From assembly GCA_007258455.2 (NCBI GenBank), contig VDFB02344295.1, positions 62,001 to 126,000 of the forward strand: DNA of 64,000 bases, written 5' to 3'. Origin of the DNA: Sequoia sempervirens (lineage: Eukaryota; Streptophyta; Pinopsida; Cupressales; Cupressaceae). The position numbers and the translations under genes are program-made. Below the pieces are notes generated by a model. That model had not been told where the DNA came from, did no database searches, and saw nothing but the letters and a program-made list of their open reading frames with translations. Shown here in pieces: positions 1-11,313 of this stretch. Within the stretch, counting starts at the first letter, position 1. The number at the start of each line of letters is the position of its first letter.

Positions 1-619
1 TCCTCCCAATTTTCCTTGTTTGTTCTCCTTATCTCCATTGATTTGTTAGAGAATAAATATCAACATAAGACTCCAATCTAGCAGCCAAAAGATTGAATAA
101 AAATAAAAAATAAAACCTCAAGCGGTGTCAAAGGAAGAAGAAGAGGGCCAACTGTAAACAATAATTTTGTACCTGGCTGTGAGAAATGTAATCAACAAAG
201 TTGCAGCATTTGAAGTGATCACAGTCTAACAAAGTAATCAAATCTTTGAAGGTGCATTTTCTTCATTTTTCCTGAATTTTTCTGTGTTTAAAATTAATGG
301 CTTTCTCCCACCAATTCCAAAATCACATAAGTTGAATTGACGCCTTTGAAAGAGATGGAAGTAGAATAGTCCCCTCCAATAAATCTGCAATTTGTTTTTA
401 AAGTCATGTGAAAGAATAGTTAAAATGCACTCATAGCATCCACAGTTCATACAATTTAACCGGGAAAGAAACTTGACTAGAATGGTCTAGACATGTTGAA
501 AATACTCTCTTTTTTCAATTATTTAAGGTGTGGTATTTGGGATGGAAATTAACAACCTTCTGAACCTCAAGACTCAAAACTAATACCAATCTAAAGATAT
601 AAAAAAAAAAGAAGCAAAA
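1..619. other. AT-rich DNA, no gene recognised
   Basis: No long open frame, repeat end or RNA gene was recognised. The short open frames here have no recognisable protein character. It directly precedes a decayed copia gag and may belong to the same dead element. Confidence 0.5.
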
Positions 620-1440
620 GTCTTTGCCTTGATAAGAGCCTATGTTGGTGAAGAAATATTCCATCACATACAAGGATGTAACTCATCACGGGAGGCATTT
701 AAAAAATTCAAAGATTTGCATGATTCCCATTCAGAAGTACAATTTATACTATTGCAGTTAAAATTGTTTAATCTTGAATTGAAAAATGGTGATGTATTGA
801 CCCTGGCTTCTAAAATTTGGGCAATCAAACATGATGTTGATGCTAATGGTGGAAAAATTGATGTATCTATGACGACCTTTATAAAACCTCTTCTCACATT
901 TTCAATCCATTTGAAGTCATTAAAAGCAAGTAAATCAACTAAAGTCACTCACTTTTCATCAATTGGTTAACTAGTTGGTTGAAAGAGAAAAAAAAATTAC
1001 AATAAAAACTGACAAGGAGAAAAGATTTTGCTATCTCCATCAAAAAAGGCAACTTATTGCCCAAGCAATACCTTTTGAAGAAGAATTGCAAAAAAGCAGA
1101 AATTAAGTAAGCAATAGAGGACGAGGCAAAAATCATAAACAAAATATGTTATGCAAAAGATGTGGTAGAAAGGGAGTCATAAGGCTCACAAATATAGAAA
1201 AACACGGGAAAAGATTGAGGCATATCAATAACAAATGGTGGCTAAAAAAGGAATAAAGAAAGTTCATGATTCAGATTCAATTCAATTTGCTTGCTATCAC
1301 CACAACAATATCTTGCAAGATGATTCAAATTCAATGCAGTTTACTAGCTATCACCATGATGATACCTTGCAGGTTGATTGTGTTCTTTCCACATCAAATG
1401 ATGTCAATTGTACCTCAATGAAACAAATCTAGTACGATGC
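620..1440 (+). pseudogene. Decayed Ty1/copia gag fragment
   Basis: The reading frame from 629 to 970 resembles the UBN2-type gag domain of plant copia elements, with the pattern of an 'HHIQGCNSSREAF' helix, a charged loop and 'LTLASKIWAIKHDVD'. About 170 bases further on (1147-1190) a broken CCHC zinc knuckle is visible as 'LCKRCGRKG' followed by 'HKAHKYRK' after a frame change. Protease and pol are not recognisable beyond 1440. No LTRs frame the piece. This is an old truncated copy that cannot make Gag. Family assignment rests on domain pattern only. Confidence 0.5.
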
Positions 1441-1845
1441 TTGGGTTATAGCTACTAGAGCCACACAACACAATTTACTAAAAGGACTTCTTTGAGGAGT
1501 TTTATGAAGGAAATTGTGGATTGAGATTTCTAGTAGATAAAACAAGTCTGCAACAAGAAGGAAAAGGAACTATCTGAATCAAGCTACCAAATCTTCCACA
1601 TTTCAGTCTTCAAAATTGCTATACCCTCCTCAATTGAAAAGATACTTCTTTCCCCTGATGCTCATTCAACAATAAGGCCACTCCATTTTGCTAGATGATG
1701 GAGAGGTAATAATCAAATGGAAAAATGATAATCCAGCCACTACTAGCATTTTATTTTGTCCTTTTTAGAACAACTCAAACCAGAATAGTGTGTGAGGAAA
1801 TCCTCTTTTAAATTCACAAGGGAAGCTCTCTCATTTAATCAACTA
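1441..1845. other. Degenerate DNA before the hAT insertion
   Basis: No coding potential was recognised. It may be the remainder of the copia copy starting at 620. The hAT target site (ctaaaatc) begins at 1846. Confidence 0.4.
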
Positions 1846-1853
1846 CTAAAATC
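1846..1853. repeat. hAT target-site duplication, left copy
   Basis: ctaaaatc, identical to 5320-5327. It flanks the terminal inverted repeats directly and was duplicated from the host on insertion. Confidence 0.92.
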
Positions 1854-2045
1854 CTGTGTAGCCAGTTCGCCTGGTTCTGGGCTCGGTCCTGGTCCGGGTT
1901 TGCACTGGGTCCAGGTCCTGGTCCGGTCCCTCTGTGGGTTCGACCAGGGTCCTTGCATTTGAGCCTTGGTTTGCCAGTGAAGAACTCGGGCGAACCCGAG
2001 CAGAAACCGGGCGAACCCAAAGCGAACCCGAGGAGAACCCACGCA
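1854..2045. repeat. hAT left terminal repeat and subterminal array
   Basis: The 16-bp inverted repeat is followed by about 175 bases of GC-rich sequence made of imperfect GGTCC/GGTTCG and CGAACCCGAG motifs in both orientations. The matching zone inside the right end (about 5220-5303) is dense in CGAACC. Subterminal clusters of short motifs are where hAT transposases bind in studied elements. Here the role is inferred from position and composition. Confidence 0.75.
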
Positions 2046-2364
2046 TCTGGGCGGCAAAAAAGCGTTTTTTTCTGTATTTTTTTAATATTTCCTTCACTTT
2101 GACTTTGACCCACGCCCATGGGAACCCTAAAAGTGACCTCTAAAACAAATTAAACACCTAAACTACCTCATTTTCATTCTTTTGTTTTGCAAAGAAGCAT
2201 TTTCATTCCAAGAGGCTGAGTTCTTATTTTAACTTGTTGGATTGACAAAAGGAGTTGAATATTGATTGTTGAAGCTTCTACAAACGATTGCATTGCCATT
2301 CCTACAGATTTGCAAGTGTTCATTGGCTGCCACAAAGATTGTTGATGATTATTTTTGCAAAGAG

Positions 2365-2572
2365 GTAAGTTTTTCTCATTTTTTTTGAGTTTTTTCATTC
2401 TTTTTTTTGTTTTACAAACAGAAACTTTGTTTTGCTACTTTTTTTTCTGTTCTTCTATGAATGTATACATTGTGCAAGATTCAAAAGAGCTAGGTTTTAA
2501 TTTTTAAAAAATTATTATATTTTGTTTTCATTCAAATTTTGAATGTGTTGTTTGCAAAACAAATTGCCATAG
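2365..2572 (+). other. Probable 5'-UTR intron of the hAT transposase gene
   Basis: A good donor (GAG|GTAAGT) at 2365 and an acceptor (CCATAG|G) ending at 2572 bracket a T-rich stretch. Splicing would place the start codon at 2581 eight bases into the next exon. Inferred from splice signals only. Confidence 0.5.
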
Positions 2573-2580
2573 GAATCACA

Positions 2581-5028
2581 ATGTCAATGGGTTCTACCTC
2601 CGGCTCCGTAGCTAAACCAAACCCAAAGTTCAAAACAAGTGCAAATTCTCCTCTATGGCAGTATGTTGAAATGATAAGACAGATTCCAGGTGGTGGTGGT
2701 TATGTTTGGAAATGCAGTGGGTGTGAAGTTACATATTCTAGTTCATACCATAGGGTGAAAGCACATTTGTGTGGCATAATTGGAAAAGGCATCTCACCTT
2801 GCCCTGGAAAGAAAGATGCCCCTATTCAACTTGAGACAATTGCAAAATACATTATGGAGCAAGAAGCAGCAGATCAACGGGAAGCCCAAAAAGGAAATCA
2901 CCCTTTGTTAAAAAAAAAATCAAAGGGAATGCAGCCCCCATCTAATCCCAATCCCAATATTGTGGTAGAAGACCTCCCATTTATGGCCATTCCAAATCTT
3001 CAAGCTCAAAGTGCACAACCTTTTGCAAACAAGAGAGCAAAGGGACCTTTGGAAGTTGCATTTCAAAATGAGAGTAGAGCCCTTGCCGACCAATGTGTAG
3101 CAAGATGCATATATGCCAATGGACTATCTTTTAATATTGTTCGTTCTCCATATTGGAAAGAGATGTTGAGAGCGGTTAATGAAGCTCCAAAAGGGTACAA
3201 GGGCCCGGGTTATGAGAAGGTGCGTAGCACTTTATTGGAAAAGGAGGTTGAGTTGGTTGAAGATGCATTGAAGCCAATAAGAGATTCATGGGTTGAGACA
3301 GGTGTGTCCATTGTTTCAGATGGTTGGAAGGACTCAAAAAATCGGCCTTTGATCAATGTCATAGCGGTGTCCCCTAAAGGGGCAATGTGTTTGAAAGCCG
3401 TGGATTGTGAGGGGCAAGTAAAAGATGGGCAATTTATTGCTAATATTCTTATTGCAGCCATTGAGCAAGCGGGAGCCCGCAACGTTGTTCAAGTTGTAAC
3501 GGACAACGCAAAGAATTGTAGAGCTGTAGGGTTGTTGGTTGAGGAAAGATATTCACATATCTTTTGGACACCTTATGCGGTCCATTCACTCAATCTTATG
3601 CTGCAAAAGATTGGGAATAAAATTGAATGGATCAAACAATTGTATACTGAGGCTGAGGACATTTAGATGTTCATCACCAACCACCACTTGTCTCAAGGGA
3701 TCTTTAGAACATTTTCAAAATTGGAGCTATTGAAGGTAAGAGAAGTAATATTTACATTTGTCATTTTCTGATTTTCATAATTTGATTGTTCAATCTAATT
3801 TAAATTCTTCTTTAAAGTTTATTTTTAAATATTAATTATTTTTTTTTAATTTGCAATAGGTTGCAGAAACCCGCTTTGCCTCTAATACAATCGTCTTGAG
3901 ACGACTTGTGAAATTTAGGCAAGCACTTTCTAGCATGGTAATTAGCACCAATTGGTCTATATGGAGGCAAAGCAGCACTGAAAGAGCAACAAGAATTAAG
4001 AGCATGATATTAGATGACTCATGGTGGGATCGTGTGGAGTATCTCCTTAGCTTCACCGAGCCCATTTTGAGTATGATTCGCTATACTAACATGGACAAGC
4101 CATGCATTGGACAAATATATGATGGTATAGACTCAATGCTTGAGAAGATCAAGTACACCATAAATGCAAGAGAGCAAGACCCTGAAGAGACTTTCTTCAA
4201 ACAAGTGCAAACAATTGTTGAAGAAAGATGGAACAAAATGACAACTCCATTACACCTTCTTGCCTTTGCATTGACTCCAAAATACTACAGCTCTCAGGTT
4301 CTTTCACAACCAGGAAGGCTTCCTCCATATAGAGATTTAGAAGTGGTTGAAGGGTACAAGGCAGCATTTGTGAGACTCTTCCCTGATCGAGATTTGCGGA
4401 GTGTAGTCACGGATGAGTTCACTAATTTTGTGCACTCAAATCATCTAGATGTTGATGCCTCCCGTGATAGGTTCTTAAAGGATGTTCATTCTTGGTGGTA
4501 CTTCCATGGACAATACTTCCAAAATTTGCAGCCCCTTGCAATCAAAATTTTATCACAAGTAAGTTTAATAAATTTTTATATTTTAGTTTTAAAAGTTTCA
4601 TAATTCCATTTATAATTTTTTAATTGTTTACTTTGTCTTCATAGGTTGCTAGTTCATCCGCATCTGAGAGGAATTGGAGCATATATTCTTTCATCCACTC
4701 AGTAAAGCGCAATAAATTGCTGTCAAAAAAAGTGGAGAACTTAGTATATGTGCATTCCAACTTGCGTCTCCTTTCACACAAACAACCTAACTACAAGGAA
4801 GGGGAGACGAAGTTGTGGGATATAGTGCTAGAGGATACTGACTTGGATGCTTGCAGTTCCCAACATATTGCATATGAGGATGAGGATATCCAACAGGAGC
4901 ATGGGCACAATAGTAGTGCTAGTGATGGTGCCATTGGCACTACTTGTGATTCATCTAGTCTTCCTACTTCATCTAATATCAATGTTGACATTGATATGGA
5001 TGATCTAGAGAATCCATATGATGATTAA
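2581..5028 (+). pseudogene. hAT transposase gene, three coding exons, one premature stop
   Basis: This gene would encode the cut-and-paste transposase of the element. Exons are 2581-3735, 3860-4558 and 4645-5028, all joined in phase 0, with donors GTAAGA and GTAAGT and acceptors AATAG and CATAG. About 745 codons are usual for the family. Residues about 23-65 form a BED-type zinc finger (C45, C48, H57, H62). Residues about 235-370 match the DUF659 part of the RNase H-like core (VSDGWKD, TDNAKNC, HSLNL). Exon 3 opens with the SSASERNWS segment of the C-terminal hAT dimerisation region. A TAG at 3664-3666 (codon 362) interrupts exon 1; the frame stays open to the exon end, so this is a single nonsense change. 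No frameshift was seen. Starting at 2581 avoids the upstream ATG at 2539, which lies inside the likely intron. Confidence 0.88.
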
Positions 5029-5319
5029 AACTTTAAAAGTGTTGTAATATTGAACTTGAAGTTTGAACAATGAATATTTATCATGCATGTTTTAAATGAC
5101 ATTCAAGTTTATGGTGGTTTTGTTGTTTATATGATGTTATCAGTTATGTGATATTCTAATCCTAATTCATGCTTCTAGGCTGCATATATATATATATATA
5201 CATATTTTGTAATTTGTACTAACGAACCCAAGACGAACCGAACCCACCCCCCAAAAAATTTTGCCGAACCGGCGAACCGAACCTGCAAACCCAAACCCGA
5301 ACCCGAACTGGCTACTTAG

Positions 5320-5327
5320 CTAAAATC
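5320..5327. repeat. hAT target-site duplication, right copy
   Basis: ctaaaatc, identical to 1846-1853. Confidence 0.92.
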
Positions 5328-6840
5328 TAAGCAATAAACAAGTCTACTACTTATGCACACTATACGATTTTATCCTATGGGGTGTTGTATGAAAATAAAA
5401 TATTGAAAGCAAACTAGACCTATCATTTTTATTACGAAAGTTGGAGCACAAGACTTGAAAAGTTTTTATCTCACCACAAGAGTTTTTGTTATGCAACTAA
5501 ACAAAAATAGGAATACCAACAAATTCATATTAACAGCAAGATTGATTAAACATGAGAAACATTCTACTTACAATATGAAACACGATGTGAAATTGGAGGC
5601 AACAATTCCTCACAAGCATACAAAGCTACTTATAAGAAAAAGAAAATAAGTGCCACATAAAGTTGAACACAAATCTTCTTATTATCGTCTTATCAAATCT
5701 TACACCAAAACACAATAATCTAACTTCAAAGTTTGAATGAAAACTTCTATAGCATAATTCTTGCATAACTCTCATTAAAATCTATGTGCTCAAGGCACTT
5801 ATTTATAGACTCATCAAAAGCAGATTTTAGGGATCAATAATAATAAAATTATCTCAATAAAGCCCCGCTTTAATGCAACCCTATCTCTATCCATTGCAAA
5901 GAGGAAATAAACACCTCAAATAGCCTAAAATAGGTTGATTCCTACTTTAAATCTGCTTTCACCTTAATATAATCCTATGAGTTTGAGATTGTGCCATCTT
6001 TTGAATGATTGTTGCTTTTAAATTCTTAGGCATTGAAGTTGAATGCTAGTAGACTATATTTAAAGTGGTAGAACTTTGAGGTTATGGTGCCACCTAAATG
6101 CATGACACATAAGTGACCTTCCCTTTGGCACTATTCCATCATATGTTTGCCACTTTTGGCACTATTTTGTGTTGGCCACACCACTCAAAATGTTCAACAT
6201 TTGTGTTTATTTTATAACCTTCTCTACTAGGCATGATTTCATAACATGTTTGCCACTTAACCTCTAGGTAGAATTCATTGGTGGCCTTGCCACATGATAA
6301 GTGCATCCTTCCTTGTGTCTTTCAAACATTTCACTTATGGCACAATTTTTTCTCATCATTGCTAACCATTGTCACACTTTTTTGATGGTTATGCCAAGTA
6401 AAAAATGTGATTTCAATTTGTCTTGACCTTTCTTGAAGCTGGCACAATTTCCTTAGACAGATTCCACCTCCTTGTCATGGTTTCCTAATGGCACAGTCAG
6501 CTAGTTTTAGCACCACAATTGGGTATCTTTCATGTCCTTTACTCGAGCATAAATCACTTAAAGTTTCACCACTTACTGGTCATGCTTTTACCTTGGTCTG
6601 CCACTCCTATTTAGCACCCAACTTTGACATTCTTTCCCTCGCACTTTACTCCACTACTACCACCCTTATGTCACCATTTTGAATTGGCTTCACCACTTAA
6701 AAAGTGCAATATCTCCTGCTTAGTCTTTACTTTTCTCCTTGCCAGGGATTTACAAGGTAATGCCACTTTGTTGATTATTTCCTTTTACTTTGTTAGCAAA
6801 TGCCTATATCAAGTGCCTTTGATCAATTTCTTTGTGTTCT
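5328..6840 (-). mobile_element. Possible decayed LTR, minus strand
   Basis: No coding sequence is recognised. A minus-strand TATA-like box (CTATAAATAAG, complement of 5798-5808) precedes leader-like sequence towards 5330. The right part (6050-6700) repeats short GCCACTT/TTGGCACTAT motifs, as LTR U3 regions often do. No TG..CA ends with a target duplication were found, so the limits are arbitrary and the call is tentative. Confidence 0.3.
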
Positions 6841-7549
6841 GAATTTTTCATCATTTTTCCTTGTGCAAGGCTGGTAAAAATGCTTCACTCATTCTAGCTT
6901 CATCATTGTCTCCTCCATTGTTTCATAGCTTAGATCTTCATTTTCCTTGCAAAGTTGCTAGTAAACAAGATCTTGACAAGATAAACTTTAGGAAAACTAC
7001 TAGAAGAACAAAAGTTGATTTGTACCTAATGCAGATTCTAAGACTAACTAACAACTGAATGGCAAAAAGAGGCATGAAAATTGAGTTTCATAGGGTACTA
7101 ACAACCATCATGACTGGTTTTGAGGAAGAAATTTTCTTCTTCTTTTTTTTTTTTAGTTCTTTTGAGGGGATTGTTTTTTTGTTTCTAGTTCTTTTGAGGG
7201 TTCTATTAGGTTTAGGTGTTGCTTGGGGGGGCGGAGGCGGGGACCATCCCATCCCTTTTTTTAATTAAAGTGTTTTTATTTAAAAACTTTTGAAATGTTG
7301 TTGGGTCGGAGGCGGTCAAGGTAAGCCTGGACGTCCACTAGCCATCTCAAGGACATCTAGCCATCCCCTAACATCCCCTTGAAAAAACTATGGCTTCCCT
7401 AGGACATTTCCTTTCTTTTTTGCACGGGGAATGAGGGGGAGACGTTTCCAACATGTCCCCAAAACATCCTCTATAGGGGATGGGAGCAAATTGGGCAAGG
7501 GACACATCGCCAAGGAGCACTAAGATAATGTCATGATCATAGCCTAATA
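6841..7549. other. Low-complexity and G-rich DNA, no gene recognised
   Basis: A T/G-rich run (7130-7270) repeats TAGTTCTTTTGAGGG at about 7155 and 7188. A G/C-rich patch (7225-7500) contains several CCATCCC and GGGGATGGGA motifs in opposite orientations. They could be the subterminal end of another DNA transposon, but no paired ends or target duplication were found. Confidence 0.35.
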
Positions 7550-8287
7550 ATCTTGTGACCCACTATTAATGTTCTAGAGAGAAGATGTTCTAAGAAGTAC
7601 TTGAGGTTATGATGATATGTTTTGGTATAAAAATGTCTTCCCACAAGATATGGCTTCCATGTACTAACAGCATGAAGAATGACTAGCATCTCCTTCTCAT
7701 AAGTTGAATTGGCATGATTTTTCCCAACAAATGCCCTACTAGTAAATCCTAGTGGTCGCTCTTCCTACATGATATGGCTCCAATGCCAACTCGAAACATC
7801 ACTTTCAATGTTAAACAATTTGGGAAAGTTTGACAAAGTATGGCACAATGCACGTCTCATGCTTGAGGAAATCAAAAGCTTTCTTTGTTGCTTCTACCCT
7901 CGAGAATAGTTTTACATGATGGTCAATGGAACAATAGTTTTACTGTAGTCCTTAACTAATTTCCTATAATAGCTAGTGAGACCTAAGAATACCCCAAAGA
8001 CGTTTGAGAGTTTTGGGTTTGGGCCAATTCTTCGTATCTTCATTTTCTTTAGGGTCAACCTTAGCTCCTTTTGTTGATAGAATATGCCCTAGATATTTTA
8101 TCTCTATTTGGCCAAACAAACACTTTTAATGCTTGGCACATAACTGGTTTGTTGAAAGAAATTGGAGGGTTTGATCAAGGTGAAGGAGGCATTCTCCCCA
8201 TGTCTTTTTGTAGATGAGGTCCTAAGGATGTTATCAAAAAATAATAGGATAAACTTCCTAAGAAATGGCCAAAAAATCTGGTTCATC

Positions 8288-8308
8288 AAGCTTTGGAAGT
8301 AGAAGGGG
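8288..8308. repeat. SINE target-site duplication, left copy
   Basis: Begins aagctttggaagtag. It matches 8503-8523 at 19 of 21 positions. Confidence 0.85.
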
Positions 8309-8502
8309 TGGTGGGTCTAGCTTGATTGGCTAAAAACATCCTGTTGCAGGCAAGAGGTCACGAGGTCTAGTCTCCCCACCACCCCCGTGGTACTGGAGGA
8401 CATGTCGCACCAACATCACCGGTCACGTGAAAAAAGTTTACCAGGCGCACTGCAGTTTATAGGGGGACGGATACCTGACCGATTCCTACAATCTAAAAAA
8501 AA
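8309..8502 (+). mobile_element. SINE, about 194 bp, in gypsy RT
   Basis: The insert starts tggtgggtctagcttgattgg, where TAGCTTGATTGG fits a pol III A box. About 30 bases on, GAGGTCTAGTCTCC resembles a degraded B box. It ends in a run of ten A residues (8495-8504, running into the duplication). A 21-bp target duplication flanks it (8288-8308 and 8503-8523) with 19 of 21 positions identical. The A-rich 3' end, split pol III promoter and long variable duplication are the marks of a LINE-mobilised, tRNA-derived SINE. Removing it restores the order of the gypsy RT remnants. Confidence 0.85.
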
Positions 8503-8523
8503 AAGCTTTAGAAGTAGATGGGG
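8503..8523. repeat. SINE target-site duplication, right copy
   Basis: Begins aagctttagaagtag. It follows the A tail. Confidence 0.85.
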
Positions 8524-9529
8524 CATTACTAAGTTAAAATTTGTAGTGACCCTCGCAAATTTAGAAGGTGGTCTTGAGAATATCATCTTTGTGCAAGCAC
8601 ATCTAGTGATATCCAAATCACAAAACTAGTTTGGAAAAGAAGCAAGCCCCATGCAATTCATCAAGCAACTTATCAATCACAAGGATTAGGAACTTATCCT
8701 TGATCCTGATTTTGTTTAATTATTTAACATCTACACAGAAAGGCCATTAACCATCCTTTTTCTTTGGAGTACTGGGGAAGAGTATGGGCTAACACTAGGT
8801 TGAAGAACCCCTACCTACAGTACTTCTTGCACTATCTATTCAATCTTGGTCTTCTACACAAACAAATAGTATAGCCAAATATTTGGTGGCATACTACCTA
8901 GAATCAACTAAATTGCATGATGGGAACCTTATGGAGGTAGTCCCTATGGCTCCTTGAATACTAAGTCATGTTTGGCTAGAAGTTCATGCAAATCTAATAG
9001 TTGATTCAAGGCTACTAATTATGTGAGTTTCCCAACACAAAGTTAGGTTACAACCCCATAAGACCCCTTTTAACAATAACTTCCCCAAATGATGGGAGCT
9101 AATTAGATTTGTGGGACCTTCTTTTAGCCCAATGAGAGTGTATTTGTTATCACTGGCTGTAAATACATCCACATTTATAATATATCCCACAAGATGAGTC
9201 CACATGTGTGTAGTCATTGTGCTCCCAAAACCATATCATATGAAAGGACAGAAATCAGATTTCAAATTGTGGTCACCCACTAAAATTTTGTCCTACATTT
9301 CTCCTTGCATGTCAATGTTCCCCCATTAGCTAGCATGACCTCAAAACTGGAACATAGATATGTGTGATGATATGCTTGTTTAGCTACTCAAGGGTCCAAG
9401 AAATTATGAGTGTTGCCTAAATCAATGAGGATGGTCAAAGGTTGCTTTTTGAGTTACCCCTTAACCTTCATCATCTAGGAAGTGGTTTTTCTAGCCAAGG
9501 CATGCATCAAAATCTCTAGGCCAAGATCA

Positions 9530-10122
9530 TCATTTGGTCCTAGATCTTCGTCTTCTTCCTTAATCATGTCACCTTTGGTTGCTCCAATTCTTCAAAGGTG
9601 GTCCTAGATCTTCGTCTTCTTCCTTAATCAAGTCACCTTTGGTTGCTCCAATTCTTCAAAGGTAGGGAGTAAGAATCTACATCCAATAGATACATTTTTT
9701 ATTCCACACATTTGTGATCTATGGAGTACTTTTCATCACAATTGAATCATAACCCCTTATCACAATGAGCTTTCATCTAGGCATCACTTAAGTGTTTAAC
9801 CGTTGTCCCTCATGTGGTTGGGGTTATTGGGACCGAGCAAACAATGGACTTCAAAATTGCAAAGGTCTAAATGTATGATGTTGAGTGGAAAATTTTTCTT
9901 CAATCAACCTGGCTAAGTCAATGACTTCTATCATGTCTTTGGGATTAAACATCTTTACTTCAGACAAAATGCCCTCCTTTAAGCCACTAATGAAACAACT
10001 TCTGAAAAAAAAACATCATTGAGTCCTATTCTATTGGACAATCATTCAAACTATGTATAGTACTCATGGACAAAACCAATCTGTCGTGGCTTGGTTAGAG
10101 CTGCAATAAAATTATAAATACT
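9530..10122 (-). pseudogene. Gypsy element 1 gag, C-terminal part
   Basis: On the minus strand the segment from 10122 shows the classic end of the Retrotrans_gag domain: 'FIAALTKPRQIGFVHEYY', then 'LSNRIGLNDVFF'. Degraded sequence of the CCHC region follows near 9700-9730. Stops are frequent. It joins in frame with the N-terminal part at 16749-17240 once the intervening solo LTR and one target-site copy are removed. Confidence 0.75.
9536..9663. repeat. 64-bp tandem duplication in gypsy gag
   Basis: Two adjacent 64-bp units (9536-9599 and 9600-9663) differ at one position (atcatgtc against atcaagtc). They lie between the gag zinc-knuckle region and protease of the minus-strand gypsy copy. The near identity against a heavily decayed background shows the duplication happened after the element died. 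Confidence 0.9.
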
Positions 10123-10616
10123 TGTTAGAATTATGTGTTGTACACCTTGCAAATCTAGGTAACATTGTATTTATTTAATATTTGTAAAGTGCTGTAAATA
10201 TGGGGTCACATGGAAGAGGGCATTCGCCTTGGTAGGAATCTCAAAATTCCTTGGATGACACACTATGCCACTTAGTATTCGTATCATGACATGTATAAAA
10301 ACATCTATGTCATTGTAAGATGCACAAGAGCATCTACGTCATTGTAAGATGTGTAAGGGCATCTAAGACATTAGTAGAGTATAGTATAGGTAGATATACA
10401 CAAGACTATGTAGGAAATGGAAGAGACCTTTGACCAATAATGATGGTATGCGTAAGAGCTCTTGCAAGAGGTTTGAATGGACCAAATTGGAGCAGCCAAG
10501 TTTGGTGATTGGAATATTGACATTAGGAGTTTATATTCTTGAAAGGTGGGACTCATCATAAGGAGTGTTTGAATTTGAGGAAACCAATTTGGGTGCCCAA
10601 ATTGGGTCCTTTAGTT

Positions 10617-11214
10617 TGTTGATGTTTAGCAGCTTTGGGCTTCATACTTCCTTATTTATTTGTGATTATTTAATGTGAAGAGGCGCTTCACATGGCAACA
10701 TTTTAATTGTTATCTTGGCCAACATTCCTTGTAACTTGCATTTTATTAATTGTAATTATATTTTTATGATGGCCGACCTTGCATGAAGAGGTGCGACCTT
10801 TCTCTCCCAAATTGTATAAATACAAGTTCATTCCATCCATTCAATCATCAAGCAAGCAAATTCGAAGTCTCTTCTCTTCTCTCAAGTGCGAATTACCAAG
10901 ACCAAATTGCAAATTCATCAAGTGCAGATTGTGAAGTCATCAAGAGCAGATTGCGAACTCTTCAAGAGCAGATTTGAATTGTAAGGAAGTTCAGATTATT
11001 TGTCTATCATTGCATCTTGTGAAGGTGCTGATTATTGGCCTTGAGATTGGCCTCATTGTAGAGAGACTTGTTGCCATTATTTTTATATAATAGAGAGATC
11101 TTTCTTGCTGGGTTTTTCTCCCTCAAGAGGAGGGTTTTCCCAGGGTATTTTCTGTGTCATTGTGTTGATTTTGAATTAATTTTCTGTGCATTACATCTGA
11201 TCATAAAACTAACA
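10617..11214 (+). repeat. 5' LTR of the copia element
   Basis: 598 bp, TG...CA. A TATA box (TATAAATA) at 10815-10822 would drive genomic RNA. The first 120 and last 250 bases closely match the 3' LTR, while the middle (about 10735-10975) is much more divergent. Confidence 0.93.
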
Positions 11215-11226
11215 TGGTATCAGAGC
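11215..11226 (+). promoter_or_regulatory. Primer-binding site (initiator tRNA-Met)
   Basis: TGGTATCAGAGC starts at the base after the 5' LTR. It is the standard copia primer site for minus-strand cDNA synthesis. Confidence 0.95.
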
Positions 11227-11313
11227 GGGTGTGAAGAAGATCGTGATCAGATTTCTTATTACAGTGATACTCTTTATTCTCTTATTTTTGTCTATCACTA
11301 TCTCTTCATCAAG

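Larger units (their letters stand above)
1854..5319 (+). mobile_element. hAT DNA transposon, complete, 3466 bp
   Basis: Both ends are defined. The left terminal inverted repeat ctgtgtagccagttcg (1854-1869) matches the complement of the right end (5304-5319) at 14 of 16 positions. A perfect 8-bp target duplication, ctaaaatc, lies outside at 1846-1853 and 5320-5327; 8 bp is diagnostic of the hAT superfamily. GC-rich subterminal zones full of CGAACC/GGTTCG-like motifs sit inside both ends. Between them lies one three-exon transposase gene on the plus strand with conserved splice sites. The intact duplication and mostly intact gene make this one of the younger insertions in the window. It is probably immobile in cis because of a stop in exon 1, but it could be mobilised in trans. 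Confidence 0.92.
7555..9500 (-). pseudogene. Gypsy element 1 pol: protease, RT and RNase H remnants
   Basis: On the minus strand an aspartic-protease-like segment (9400-9330) reads 'ILIDLGNTHNFL', where families normally have DSG/DTG, so the catalytic motif is altered. Next comes RT: 'KKDGSWR'-like and 'LLDELHGACFFSKL' near 8750-8650, then 'PKTAF'-like sequence up to the SINE. RT resumes at 8287 with 'DQVLQFL'-like and 'KCLFGQIEIKYLG' segments, then the thumb 'GLTSYYRKLVKDY' near 7980. RNase H shows 'LGFTSRAFVGKNHANSTYEK' near 7740. Several frameshifts and stops show it is long dead. Residues are read across frames, so exact limits are uncertain. Confidence 0.7.

Noticed and set aside
7209..7500. 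Possible MITE or hAT end, G/C-rich with CCATCCC and GGGATGGG motifs
   Set aside because: No pair of ends with a target duplication could be found, and the motifs are short enough to arise in low-complexity sequence.
11215..11226. TGGTATCAGAGC and relatives as tRNA genes
   Set aside because: These are 12-base tRNA complements next to LTRs (also 33552, 47269, 53680), not tRNA genes. No cloverleaf surrounds them.
11068..11313. In-frame upstream extension of the copia gag frame into the LTR
   Set aside because: It crosses the LTR end and primer-binding site. The start at 11314 after the leader is the normal Gag start.
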